Of a DNA stretch of 64,000 bases, positions 10,480 to 20,490 are shown one piece after another (the stretch's first letter is position 1; each line of letters begins with the position of its first letter). Position numbers and translations under genes: made by a program. Location: contig MNCI01008033.1 in assembly GCA_015680685.1 (NCBI GenBank), positions 553,159 to 617,158 of the forward strand, written 5' to 3'. This stretch comes from Gnetum montanum. Lineage: Eukaryota > Streptophyta > Gnetopsida > Gnetales > Gnetaceae. The notes below the pieces were generated by a model that saw nothing but the letters and a program-made list of their open reading frames with translations, was not told the DNA's origin and searched no databases.

Positions 10480-12647
10480 ATTATAATAAAATTAGTGAAT
10501 AATGTAAGGCTTTTTGGGTGGAGACTTACTGGCTTTGTATTTAGACCTATAACTTGAAATTATCCTTCCAGCCCCCAAGGGGTTCTAAAACACTTTTAGC
10601 TATTGGTTGTTGAAATGCATAATGGATAGATCACTTTTCATAACTATTTTTCCCTTATCAATGAGTTCTTAGACATCATATTTTAAATTTCTACAATTTT
10701 TTGTATAAGGTATAGCAAGCTTATGATAATAATAGTATTTTTGGTAGTTGTACCACTTAGGCACCCAGGATCTCTTTCTTTCGACTAAGAAGAATCCATA
10801 GTTATTAGTTGAATGCAACAGAAGCATGCTCTTGGTTGATTAGAAACCTACTTCTTCATAAGGTGACCATCCATAAGAGGAGTTTTCAGGAGTAAAGAGT
10901 CTCTCATGGGTAGTTTGGTTTATTGGTCTTTACTCTTGCTAGGTTTAGAAGATTGAGTAGATAAGAAAGTAGTTGAAGGAATATTAGTTTGCCTCTTAGA
11001 AAGAGAAGAAACACTTGCAGAAGTTGGGTATGCATTCTCTTGTTTAGTAGCCCTGGTAGCTTTGTTATGAACTACCATGAATTTCTAGTTATTGTGTTGA
11101 ATAGTAGTTTTTTTTAATGCATCTTATGGCCAGGAAGACATCATTTAGAGAATGAGACTTAGGATAAGTCATCATCTTCTAAATGTTGTAAATGATTATT
11201 TCTTTAAATATATCCTAAAATTGACATTCATCTAAATGATAGGGAAATTTTGTTAATGCCACTATCCATTAAGAAATAAACTTATCGATGGGTTCATTTG
11301 GAGCCTAATTGATGCAAACAAAAGACATAATGCTAGTGCTTTGAGGTACATAGAACGTGAAACATTCAATGAAGGCTATGAGCAGTTGCTTTAGAGAGGT
11401 AATAGATCCATGTGTTGCGGACCTATACAATTTTAAAGCTCCTCTAGCTAGTGATTTGAAGAAGCATCTTAATATTATGTGAGGGTAAGGAACAAGAAGC
11501 ATGCACTCATTCTTGAAAGTGAACACATGATTCATGGGATCCCTTGTTTCACCACTCTACTTGGTGAAGATAGACAGTGAAACTCTCTTGGGTAGGATTA
11601 GCAAAGAGATAGAGCTAATGAGGTCATTTAAGATCTTATCTAAGGAAATTACAACATTTTCTTGTAATTTAAGCATCTTAGCTATTTTCTATTTATTGTT
11701 TTAAAGATAGAGCATCATGTTATTAAGCAGTGCAAGCAACTATGGATCTATTCCATAACATCATACCATTAATTAGATATGGAACCATAGTTGTTGGTGA
11801 AGAAGTTTGGAAAGTATGAAAATAAGGCATGGGCCCAGTTGTAGTTGGGGTAGGTATACCCAAATAAGCTAGGTTTGATGGGTATATAGAGAAAGAAAAA
11901 GCACTTGTGGCTTGTGGAATACCAAAGGGCCATGAAGTATGAGTAGATAATAGAAAAGGTTGAAATGGAGGGATAGTGAGTTGAGGTTGAGGGATGAAAA
12001 GTTATTTCAAAGGCTAAAATTGATGACTTGAAAATGGAATGTGAATTACTAACATTATTAAATGAGAAAAGTTGGTGAAATGGAGTAGTAGTAAGAGGGA
12101 TATTGAATGGTCCAGCAAAGAGTGGAATATATCTAGGTGCACTACTTTGAGTAGCTATGATATTAATGTGATGAATTTGATGAGCATTGGTGTTACTTTT
12201 GTGAAGCTTTCCAATTGTTTGCTTTTTATCTTCATCTATTAGATGGATGTCTAATTCAAAAGCAATGCTAACTCTTTCTATCTTGAAGGTAACATGAAAA
12301 CCAAGAGGTTGATCTAGGATTCTTTTCATCCTAGCTTCTTCAATCTATAGATGAACTTACTCCTACATCTTTTCTTATTCCATGAGAAAATCTACCGAAT
12401 CCCTAGCTTTCTCATCATCTAGCTTAATGGAATGATCATGATCGAGAAGGAAGGGTGAAAAGTTATGAGCTTGCTCCTACCTTTTCATGAGTTTGAGCAC
12501 ATCAAAAGCCAAGTTGTAACCCAGCTCCTGTTTGGCATAGGCTATCTTGTAGTTTTCCAGGCGAAGTCAACTTGAAAAGGTGTGATTCCTACTAAGATCT
12601 AGTAGCTTCTAGATTTTGGAGATGCCTAAAGTAGATGATAAAGCCAT
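10480..12647 (-). pseudogene. Gag remnant of element A
   Basis: A minus-strand ATG at 12,647-12,645 starts a frame MALSSTLGISKI that stays open, with point stops, through 11,769. It includes NYKIAYAKQELGYNLAFDVL and a Gln-rich helix in which several Gln codons became stops. A second frame (11,535-11,305) has the capsid-like core: FKSLARGALKLYRSATHGS, then ITSLKQLLIAFIECF, matching Tat Gag (ALKWY, GSI-SFEQL). A third piece near 10,710-10,560 (CRNLKYDV, ELIDKGKIVM, NPLGAG) matches the Tat Gag C-terminus with its LK-x-x-I-x-DLI motif. No CCHC zinc knuckle is visible. Gag would form the particle. Frameshifts between the pieces make it dead. Confidence 0.75.
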
Positions 12648-12649
12648 GA

Positions 12650-14450
12650 TAGTGATCTAAAAGATTTTGTGACTTCCAAAGGTTGTTATTGATGTGTTAG
12701 CTTGTCCCTAAAAATAGGTTTGTAATAAAAAAAAAGATAAAAGACTTTAGTTTCAAAGAAAACATTGAAATCATAGAGTTTTAACATGATGTCAAAAGTT
12801 TTAATGTGGCATGTTAAAATACGTTAGTGATAGAAACTATTTTAGAAAAATGATGTAGAGGCTGCAAAGAGAAAACTATGTAACATTTGTGCATCAATGG
12901 GACATCTACAGTACTTAGTAGAAAAATGAAAATTAGAAAAATGTCAAAAAATAATGAAACTATAGTAAAGATGAAATAGAGAATGGTCTTGTAAAAAATA
13001 TTCACATCTACAGAGGTCATCCTTATAGCATTAAAGATGTTATGGTAGGAATCATGACAATGAATCAAAACTAACACAACCTAACATGAAACTAAGCGAA
13101 GAAGTTTGTGGCTACCAAATGGTCTAGGAAAACTAACCTTTCAGGTAATCTCTTTCAATTTGAAAGGAAATTTATGGATCAAAGAATAAATTTAGCAATT
13201 CAAGTGAGATGTTTTAGTAATGTTAGCTAGTATTGAGCAAAAAGAAATTTATATGCATAAAATACCTAGTAGAAAATGTTTAAGTAAAGGAAAAAATGTA
13301 GTGTAATATGGAAACCTGATTGGTAGCAAATATGTGACATAGCATGAAAAGGGAATAGATATATTGATAAATGCATGTAAGTGAAGAAGGAAAACATGAG
13401 TAGAATAGAGTTGTAGCAAATCTAGGAAAACTAGAGACAAAAGATTCCAAAATAGAATACCTAGATTACAAAAGAGAGAAAGGAACCTACAAAAGTATGT
13501 TCCAAGATATGTACTAGAGATAAGAGGAATTTAATGAGGAGCTATATTACCCCATTCTTGATTTGATGAGGGCATTGATGCAAATCAAATAGGAAAAAAA
13601 GCAAATCTACAACTAACAATTACAAAGGAAAATTAATTTGATGTGTTCTTATGATTGTTAGCAGATATTCCTGTGTTAGGAGGATAGCACCAAGGAGATA
13701 GAATATGTTAATAGGGAAGAGATAGAAAAAAGAAAAAGAGAGTTAAAATGAATATCATATCTCTTAGAAGAAAAGTGTTGTTAAGATCTAAGTAGTTGAA
13801 AAAGCTAAAATATTAGTCTAATACTTATAGATGTCAACCCCTTTACATTTATAGGTATTCTTCTATATATAGGCTAAAAATGCCTTGTAAACTATGTAAG
13901 AACAACACAATGGGTCCTAGAGAATAGTCTAAAAGCTTCCAAAAGGTTCTAGATAGGAGAAATGAGGCAAAGTACAAAGTTTAATGCCAAATGTTGAAAG
14001 TCTAATGTAGGATGTTGAAAGTTGGTGATAAAATGTGATGTCAAACATTGAAATCAAGTTCAATGCAAGACATTGAAAAATATGACATGGACATCAAAAA
14101 GAATTTTACGTAAGACATCAAAAGCTAAAGATGAGAGATTAGGTTAGATGTTAAAGATGAAATTGATGCTGGACATCAAAAGTCTAATGTAGGATGTGAA
14201 AAATAAGTTTGACATTAGATGTTAGAAGCTATAGATGAAGTTGATGCAAAGATTTGAAACTAGAAGTAGAGCTGAAATGACATGCCTAATGACATGAGAC
14301 ACCATTTATGGTAAGCTGAAGATAGAAGACTAGAAACGATGTTGTAGATGACATGGAACATCAAATCTAGACTATTGAAGATGACTTCAAGTGCTAGAAA
14401 GTTATAGAGTATGCTCAAGTCTCTAACTAGAGCTAAGAAAGCCAAGGTGG
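12650..14450 (-). other. Probable leader and 5' LTR region of element A
   Basis: By position, upstream of the gag start on the minus strand, this should contain leader, PBS and 5' LTR. I could not find a clear PBS or TG/CA termini. The ATGTCAAA-type word cluster is dense at 13,980-14,430. No coding match is visible in the open frames here. Confidence 0.35.
13980..14430. repeat. Degenerate ATGTCAAA/TTTGACAT motif cluster, right copy
   Basis: At least ten imperfect copies occur, such as GATGTCAAACATTGAAA, GACATCAAAAAG, GACATCAAAAGCTAAAGATG and GACATCAAAAGTCTAATG. Spacing is about 25-45 bases, so the cluster behaves like a decayed short tandem array. Confidence 0.5.
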
Positions 14451-14639
14451 ATACAACAACGTGTAGTCACTTGTTCTAGATTTCTAATAAATCTACAATC
14501 ACTAAAAAATATTACAAATTGCGATATGATCAAAATAGTAAATATTCTCAATTCTAATTGTTCAACATCCAAGATTGAGTAAATAATAATGAATGATGTT
14601 GATGAATTAATGAATTATTAAAAGATTGATGAATTGATA

Positions 14640-14921
14640 ATCAAAGAGTCAAGTTCTTACTAATATTACATTGATGATTCTATGATACAAATTTTCAAGA
14701 GATGTCTTGGATATATATATGTGACAAGTGGGACAAAGTTTATTAAAAATAATACAATATGGCCCTAATGACAAAAAATTTTTAATATATAGATGGATTG
14801 GGGCCAAAATAATATTACAATTGCTCATCAATCTAAATTTTTTTTCTATTTTATTAAAATAGATACTTACTATATAATAAAAACAAAGAAATTATTATCT
14901 TCTAGTCTAAGAAAACCAACA
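14640..14921 (-). repeat. Candidate 3' LTR of copia T
   Basis: On the minus strand the sequence reads TAATGAGATAT then TGTTGGTTTTC starting at 14,921. Copia LTRs commonly begin TGTTGG just after a purine-rich tract ending GGAGATT, which the preceding bases resemble in decayed form. A TATA-like stretch (TCTATATATTAAAAA) lies inside. The inner end is not fixed; 14,640 is approximate. Confidence 0.45.
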
Positions 14922-14979
14922 ATATCTCATTAGAGTGGAAGGTAATCTTCATTCTTTATCTTTTCTTTCTCCTTTCTTT

Positions 14980-15190
14980 ATTATGCTTTGAATTTCTATA
15001 GATTCATTGAGGTGCTTGATCCTATGAGATAAAATATTTTTTGTTAGTAAATCAGCAAGTTGCTCTTTTGAACTAATGTAAATGGATTTGATGGTTTTAA
15101 ATTTGGCCACTAGTGCAAAGATTTGTTTATGATCAATATGTTTCTTTTTTATTTTTTTGAATCCTATTTTTACAGGCTTGGAGTTGTGTG
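14980..15190 (-). pseudogene. Copia T RNase H C-terminal remnant
   Basis: The clean frame includes KKKHIDHKQIFALVAKF (family KHID-x-x-x-HFI) and SIYISSKEQLADLLTKN (family EYISSEEQLADIFTK), followed by the usual Arg/Leu helix. It is the extreme C-terminus of copia RNase H. The catalytic residues lay upstream in the deleted part. Confidence 0.85.
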
Positions 15191-15400
15191 TTGTGACTTC
15201 TTCTTTCTTATTATAGTTTGTTTTATATAGTTAGTTGTAATCAATAACCTTTTTTCTTTTGGTTTGTTCAATAATTATCATGTATTATTTCTTAGAATAA
15301 CATTATACTCTTTGTCCATGACTTCTTTTCATACTTTTGATTTCATGGCTTCATTGAAATTAGTTGGTTCACTTAAGACTGCTAAATATGTCATATTTAT
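15190..15400 (-). pseudogene. Copia T reverse transcriptase N-terminus, truncated
   Basis: The frame reads PTNFNEAMKSKV, KEVMDKEYNVILRNNT, then after a one-base shift KVIDYN, stop, LYKTNYNKKEE. This matches the copia RT opening (EAM-x-x-x-W-x-x-AM-x-x-E, NNTW-L, KVI-x-x-KWVYK-K-N). It stops there: the next residues already belong to RNase H, so fingers, palm and the YVDD site are gone. Confidence 0.8.
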
Positions 15401-16470
15401 AATATTGTGTGATCTTGTAGTTGTTCTTTCAAAATTTATGTCAAGAATTTGAGTACAAGGATGGTGTCTTTGAACCCAAGATTTTGAAATTTGATATGTG
15501 TTTGATTTCTTTTGCTATTTTAAAAACTTAATTGTACTAAATTTTGTCTCATTAAATATAACATTTCTTGAAACATGCCATTTTTGATTCATTAGATCAT
15601 AGCACCTATATCCATTGGTGTGAGAATTGTAACCAAGAAATATGCATTTGTTTCCTTTGTATTCAAGTTTGTCAATGAATTTTTTGGGGCCTTACATAGC
15701 AATGACACTTAAATATTTTCATATGACTCAAGTCAAGAATTCTATTCTATAGAATTTCATATGGAGATCTATCTTGATTGCTTTTGGTGATGATTTGATT
15801 AGAAATATAGTAACTACTTGTGATGGCCATACTTCAATTTTCATTAGGCAGTGAGGAATACTTTAGTAAGCACCTCCTCATATCTTGTATTATTCTATTA
15901 TTTGTTTTGTAGATCTATTTGATTGTAGGCTATATCCACATGTGGTTTGATGAAAGATACCATTTTCTTTACAGAATGTGTCAAATTCTTTATTTATGAG
16001 TTCACCTTCTTTGTTTGATTTGATGGTCTCAATCTTGATATTCATGGAATTTTCAATTTTTTTGAGGAAATTTTTAAAGTATTTGATGGCTTCAAACTTT
16101 TTCTTCAAATTTTATGTCCAAGTGTACCTTTATTATTCATCTATCATTACCATGAAGTAATTTTCCTCTCTTAGTAAAATAGTGGTCAATGACCCAACAA
16201 CATGCATGTGCAAAAGATCATATGGTTTTTTCTTCTCTATCATGTGAGAGTTGCGAGGAGAATTGGTTTACTTTTCTTATATATAAGTTTCAAATTTTTC
16301 TTGAGGAATATTTGAAATATTTATTCCTATAGTTTTTTCCTATTTAATCATTCTTTTAATTTGTGATAGAAGGTGTGACCAAGCCTTCCTTGCCAAAGTC
16401 TAGAATTGCTGAAATCCTCATTATTCTTTTCCTTGAATTCATCTTTGTTTGCAATTTAATTAGCTTCTAT
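15400..16470 (-). pseudogene. Copia T GAG-pre-integrase and integrase remnant
   Basis: Near 16,400-16,370 the frame has SRLWQGRLGHTF (family LWH-RLGH). The core at 16,108-15,890 reads FKNFLKKIENSMNIKIETIK, SNKEGELINKEFDTFCKENG and IFHQTTCGYSLQSNRSTKQI. The second catalytic Asp (family SDNGGEY) is Asn, and the Glu helix (family GVAERKNR) has decayed to RSTKQ. The C-terminal domain has KLEYKGNKCIFLGYNSHTNG (about 15,680-15,610), the copia KCIFLGY signature. It is inactive from point changes and frameshifts. Confidence 0.85.
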
Positions 16471-16689
16471 TATAAGCACATGCTTTTTTTCAGTATAATT
16501 ACATATGATGTCTCATTTTTCAATAAAATAGTTGTATTCAAGGAAATATATTCTATTGGACAAGTTTCTAAGGAAAAAAAATAGTATGAGATGAGAGGGT
16601 GGAAAGATTAGGAACATAATACACATTGGCAATGGTGACTTTTTGTCCATTTTTTAATTTAACCACATAATCTCCTATTCCTTCTATGA

Positions 16690-17340
16690 CTAAGTATTTT
16701 CCATCTTCAATTTTGATGTTACTAAGATTTTTTTATATTTTGTAATTTACAAGATAATTTCTTTAGGGTGTCATGTGATATAAGCATCCACTTTCTACAA
16801 TCCAAGAATATTTGTTTATTTCTTGCATTGAATTGAAGGCTACATAGTTTCCAGGCTCTTCTTCTTGAGCATATATTTGAGATGATGAGGGAGTATCTTA
16901 TTCTAGTTGTGAAGTTTCTCTATGTATTCTTTCAAAATTGATTCTAGCCCATCATTGTTCAATGGTATGACATTTGCTTTTGCAAAAGTCACAATATGGA
17001 ACTAAGTCTTGATCATAACTTTATATTTCAAATTGATTTCATTTGTCTCTTCCTCTGTTTGAACCTATTCCTCTTCCTCTTGTATCTTGATTACCATTTT
17101 CTTCCTTTGTTTCTTGATATCTATCATGATAATCGAATCTTTCTCTCCCTTTGAATATTTCTTGTCTATCTCTTCCTTTTTGGCTAGTTATTTATGATTG
17201 ATAATATTCACTAGATTTTTTGTTATTCTTCATAATTGAAAGATTTTAACTTGAGTAACTAATTCATGGATATTAAGCACATTGAAGTCCATTGAAAGAG
17301 TAATGTTTTCCAATTTTTTTTTAAATTTATTCCATCAAGC
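16690..17340 (-). pseudogene. Copia T Gag C-terminus and protease remnant
   Basis: The piece FKKKLENITLSMDF (about 17,320) followed by LNIHELVTQVKIF resembles the end of the copia Gag helical domain. VPYCDFCKSKCHTIEQ (about 17,005-16,960) is a decayed zinc knuckle that still shows C-x2-C and His. YSWIVESGCLYHMTP (about 16,820-16,780) is the protease site, where the family has W-I-x-DSG-x-x-x-HM-T: the catalytic Asp is Glu. The N-terminal part of Gag is lost at the right junction. Confidence 0.75.
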
Positions 17341-17399
17341 TAAGATAAACTAGGAAGAATATGAATAGGCTTCAATCTTTTTAAGAGGACTCAAAATGG

Positions 17400-17800
17400 A
17401 GTACCGGTAGAAGTTGTCTTTTTATGGCCATAAACCCTTGATGAGGCTTATGATTTGATACTCAAGGCTGAGAATAAATTAAGTGGATTTGTAAATAGGA
17501 GTAAATAGACTTCCAAAGGAAGGGAGAAGGGATGAAAATCTAAGAAGAGATCCAGGTCCAAATTTGAAGACAAGGATGGTAGCCCTAATAATAAAACTGA
17601 AAGAGCTCATGAGAAGGATAAGGACAAGAAGAATCAAACCAAGGGAGGGAAGGGTCAATGTATTAGCCCATCAAAAATCCAATGCTTCAAGTGTAAAGAA
17701 TGAGAACATAAGTAATGGGAATGTTCACTTCACAAGAAAGCCAAGAGAAAGATGTTCAAACCATGGAGATAGAAGAGACATAAAGATAAAATCTTCAAAA
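17400..17800 (+). pseudogene. Element E Gag C-terminus with zinc knuckle
   Basis: The frame reads TLDEAYDLILKAENKLSGF, then a Lys/Arg/Ser-rich stretch, then IQCFKCKE, stop, EHK, stop, WECSLHKK near 17,680-17,740. This is a C-x2-C-x4-H-x4-C knuckle with stops at an aromatic and a neighbouring position. The first piece fits the end of chromovirus Gag. The knuckle would bind RNA. Confidence 0.75.
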
Positions 17801-17819
17801 ATGTAATCCTAATGCTCCA

Positions 17820-18260
17820 AAAATTAAGGATGTTTCTAAATCAAACTCTTGTGCATTCATGAGAAATGTAAATAGAGGAGATCATTCTAATAGAGAATTG
17901 TTGTTTTAGATTGGGACTAGATGTTTGCTTAGTAGGGAATGGATTCATGTTTTGATTGGTGATGAAGCCTAACAAAATGTTATTTCTCCTAGGGTAGTTG
18001 CTAAATTGGGGTTGGTAAATAATCCTCATCCTAGACCTTATAAAATGCATTGGTTGTCTTGATATTTTTCCCAAGAGGTAAGAAAGCATTACACTTTGAG
18101 ATTCAAAATTGGAGGTTTTCATGATGTTGTGAAGTGTGATATGGTTCCAATTAATTGTGATGATGTAATTCTTGATAGATGTTGAAACTTTGACAATGGT
18201 GCTTAGTTTAATGGATCAAGAAACATGTGGATTGTAGCTAGAACTAATGAAATCCATGAG
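17820..18260 (+). pseudogene. Element E protease remnant
   Basis: The frame includes GDEAQ-like sequence with stop, NVISPRVVAKLGLVNNPHPR and PYKMHWLS (17,960-18,060), then RFKIGGFHDVVKCDMVPINC and DDVILDR (about 18,100-18,180). This matches the chromovirus protease pattern N-x-x-S-x-x-x-x-x-KL-L-x-x-x-HP-PY-x-x-WL followed by F-IG-Y-D-V-CDV-P and LLGRPW. The catalytic D-S/G-G region near 17,910 (IGTRCLLS) is degraded. Confidence 0.8.
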
Positions 18261-18469
18261 TTGTTTCCCATGATGGTTGAACAAGTGAGGTAATAGAGCT
18301 TACATAATGCTTTCTTAATCATTCTAGGAAAGAGGGAATATATTAAGTAACATGATGAAACAAGTTTTGGTTTAATTGTTATGATAAGAATTGCTAGTAA
18401 TTGTGATGATGTGTATGCTAAAATTTCCATAGATGTGCTAGGCTTGAAGGAAAAAATTTTCAATGTGTT

Positions 18470-19250
18470 TAAAGGGGAATTGGATGGATTCCCACCAATG
18501 AGAAATATACAACATTAGATTGAGTTCATTCTTGGTGCTACCATTCCAAATGAAAGAGCTAACCAGATGGTACCAAATCAATGAGTTGAACTGTAAACAT
18601 AAGTAGAGGAGTTACTTATAATTGGCTTTGAGAAAAAAATAAATTTCACCTTATGTAGTTCTAGTAGTACTAGTGCCAAAGAAGAACATCAACTTATGGA
18701 AGATATGCATTGATTCTAGAGAAGTGAACATGATAACATTGAGGTACAAGTTTTCTATGCTAAGAATGGATGATATTCTTGATGTCCTTACCAATGCTAA
18801 AATTTTTAGCAAAATTTATTTGAAGAGTGGGTATCATCAAATTAGAACTAGGCCTTTATGATTTTTTGAGTCCTTGGTGATGCCATTTGGGCTCACGAAT
18901 GCAATTGTTACATTCATGAAGTTAATGCATGATGTATTGAAGGATTTGATTGGTAAGTATTGTATTGTCATTTTTAATGATATTTTGGTGTCTAATGATA
19001 ATGAGGAAGAGAACTTGGATCACTTGAGGATGGTATGTCTTAAGTTGAATGAGGCATAGGTAGTGATTAATGTAAAGAAAAGTCATTTCTTCAACTAGGA
19101 AATCACATATTTGGGGCATGTGATTTCTAAAAACCAAATCTAGATGAAAGCTACTAAGGTGAAGGTCATTAGTGATTGGCCAAATCCTAAGAATTTTGGA
19201 GAGGTAAGATCATTTCTTGGTTTATTAGGTTTTTATAGATGGTTCATAAA
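18470..19250 (+). pseudogene. Element E reverse transcriptase remnant
   Basis: One frame runs through with few stops: LWKICIDSREVNMITLRYKF (family WRMCVDSRAINKITIKYRF), MDDILDVLTNAKIFSKIYLK, SGYHQIRTRP (18,700-18,860), VMPFGLTNAIVTFMKLMHDV (18,874 on), then CIVIFNDILVSN (about 18,960-18,995). The family has FDDIL, so one catalytic Asp is now Asn. The thumb/connection follows: MKATKVKVISDWPNPKNFGE then VRSFLGLLGFYRWFIKKF (19,144-19,260). It is an excellent but inactive chromovirus RT. Confidence 0.92.
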
Positions 19251-19319
19251 AAAGTTTTGTAGTATTTTGTGGTGTACATTTGCTTTTTTAAAGAAAAATA
19301 AGGATCTCAGTTGGGATAA

Positions 19320-19800
19320 TGAAACATAAGTGAGCTTTGACTTGTTGAAAGCAAAGATTGCCAATGAATCGATAATTGCAATTCTAGATTTTCGGAAACT
19401 TTTTTAGGTGTAGGTGGATGAAAATGGACTTGCCATTGGTGGGGTACTTTCACAAGATGGTATGCCTATTTCTTTATTTTCTAAAAAGTTAAATGAGTCA
19501 AGGAAAAAATATAGTAGATATGAGAATGAGTTGTATGCTATTCCTCAAGCAATCAATTGTTGGAGGCATTACTTATTATCCAAGAAGTTCACTTTCATGG
19601 TACATCACAAAAATTTTTAATTTCTAAGCTCACAAAAGAAGTTGAGTGCAAAGCACATGAAATGGATTACATAGTTATAGTAGTTTAATTTTGTATTGAA
19701 GCACAAAAGTGGAAATGTGATGGTTGATTCATTATCTAAGGTGCATGTGGTGCATTTCAACATACCTCATGTGAAAGATATGAGTTATTTTTCTTCTTTG
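19320..19800 (+). pseudogene. Element E RNase H remnant
   Basis: The frame at 19,414-19,617 reads VDENGLAIGGVLSQDGMPIS, LFSKKLNESRKKYSRYENEL and YAIPQAINCWRHYLLSKKFT, matching gypsy RNase H (D-x-S-G-x-x-IGAVLSQ, FSEKLN, YSTYDKELYA, W-HYL). The catalytic Asp before E-N-G and the Glu in NELYA are present. The tail continues with the stretch near 19,700 (SGNVMVDSLSKV-like with stops), fitting the A-D-x-LSR-x motif. Confidence 0.9.
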
Positions 19801-20394
19801 TATAAGTATGATGTTAGTTTTTTGGGAGGTTTGGAGGAGCCTCAAAGACCCATTGATTAGTAGGATAGACTAGTGGAGGGACTATCATATTCAAGATGAC
19901 ATGTTATTTAAGAATGGTAAAAGATAGCACTAGAAGGAATGGTACTCATCTTTTGTACAGTTCTTCTAAACCTTGTGGAAAGAGAAGGAAGATTCTATGT
20001 CAAGTTAAGGCTATCCCATTGGAAAGAGGTGATTCTTCTAGCCAAGGTATGTTAGAGAATGATTGCCTTGATGAAGAAACTATTGATAATTCCTTTGTAG
20101 AGGAGAAACCAAAGGAGTTGGATACTCCTAGAAGGAATATTAAAGCTTTAAGCTTTGATAGGATTGGAGAGCCACATGTGAAAGATTAAGTTGAACCAAA
20201 GGTGGATGGGAGGAGCCATGAACAAATGAGTAAGTGTGAAATTTACCTTATTGATGATAGTAATATATATTATGTTGAAGTTAGTAAGATGGATGCTAGT
20301 TTTTCACTTTATCTTAGTAGTGGTTTGTTCCATTGTGATGATGAGAATCATGATCATTATGGTGATTGTGATGAAATTACAAGTTATGCTCAGA

Positions 20395-20399
20395 ACGAT
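20395..20399 (+). repeat. Left target-site duplication of the solo LTR
   Basis: The pentamer ACGAT abuts the LTR start. The right copy at 21,220-21,224 is ACAAT. The single difference is G to A within a CpG, the expected decay product. Confidence 0.8.
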
Positions 20400-20407
20400 T
20401 GATGAGC

Positions 20408-20433
20408 CGCGATATCACGTACGTGATATCGCG
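20408..20433. repeat. Perfect 26-bp palindrome in the solo LTR
   Basis: The arms are CGCGATATCACGT and its exact reverse complement, with no spacer. The centre is CACGTACGTG, containing two ACGT cores (the type bound by plant bZIP and bHLH factors) flanked by GATATC. A diverged copy of the same sequence follows at about 20,446-20,468 (TGTCACGTACGCGATATT). It is probably a U3 enhancer-type element; that role is inference. Confidence 0.9.
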
Positions 20434-20482
20434 TTCACCCCTGTAATGTCACGTACGCGATATTGCAGCCCACCCCAATGCC

Positions 20483-20490
20483 TATAAATA
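20483..20490 (+). promoter_or_regulatory. TATA box of the solo LTR
   Basis: TATAAATA within GCCTATAAATAAGAGG, about 83 bases into the LTR and about 50 bases after the palindrome. Transcription would be expected to start about 30 bases downstream. Confidence 0.75.

Larger units (their letters stand above)
1..14450 (-). mobile_element. Element A: degraded Tat-like Ty3/gypsy retrotransposon, cut by the left window edge
   Basis: On the minus strand the order is gag (12.65-10.5 kb), protease (9.8-9.4 kb), RT (3.4-2.4 kb), RNase H, a second RNase H of archaeal type, and integrase (1.3 kb to the edge). The second RNase H between RNase H and integrase is the hallmark of the Tat lineage. Between protease and RT lies about 5.5 kb holding a plus-strand ORF (5.13-8.54 kb). 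That gag-protease and RT-integrase belong to one element is inferred from strand, order and family. An alternative is two neighbouring Tat fragments, one lacking RT-integrase. The region right of gag (12.65-14.45 kb) should hold leader and 5' LTR, but I could not fix its ends. No target-site duplication was found. Confidence 0.6.
14640..17340 (-). mobile_element. Ty1/copia element, internally deleted (copia T)
   Basis: On the minus strand the order is gag end and zinc knuckle (17.34-16.96 kb), protease (16.8 kb), GAG-pre-integrase and integrase (16.45-15.55 kb), start of RT (15.4-15.2 kb), then directly the end of RNase H (15.19-14.98 kb) and a 3' LTR candidate (14,921 leftwards). This protease-integrase-RT order defines Ty1/copia. 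Most of RT and RNase H is missing. The 5' part of gag, the PBS and the 5' LTR are absent: the right edge abuts the plus-strand chromovirus near 17,340-17,370. No target-site duplication was identified. Confidence 0.8.

Noticed and set aside
18203-18463. 86-codon minus-strand frame
   Set aside because: Complement of the protease-RT linker of element E on the plus strand.
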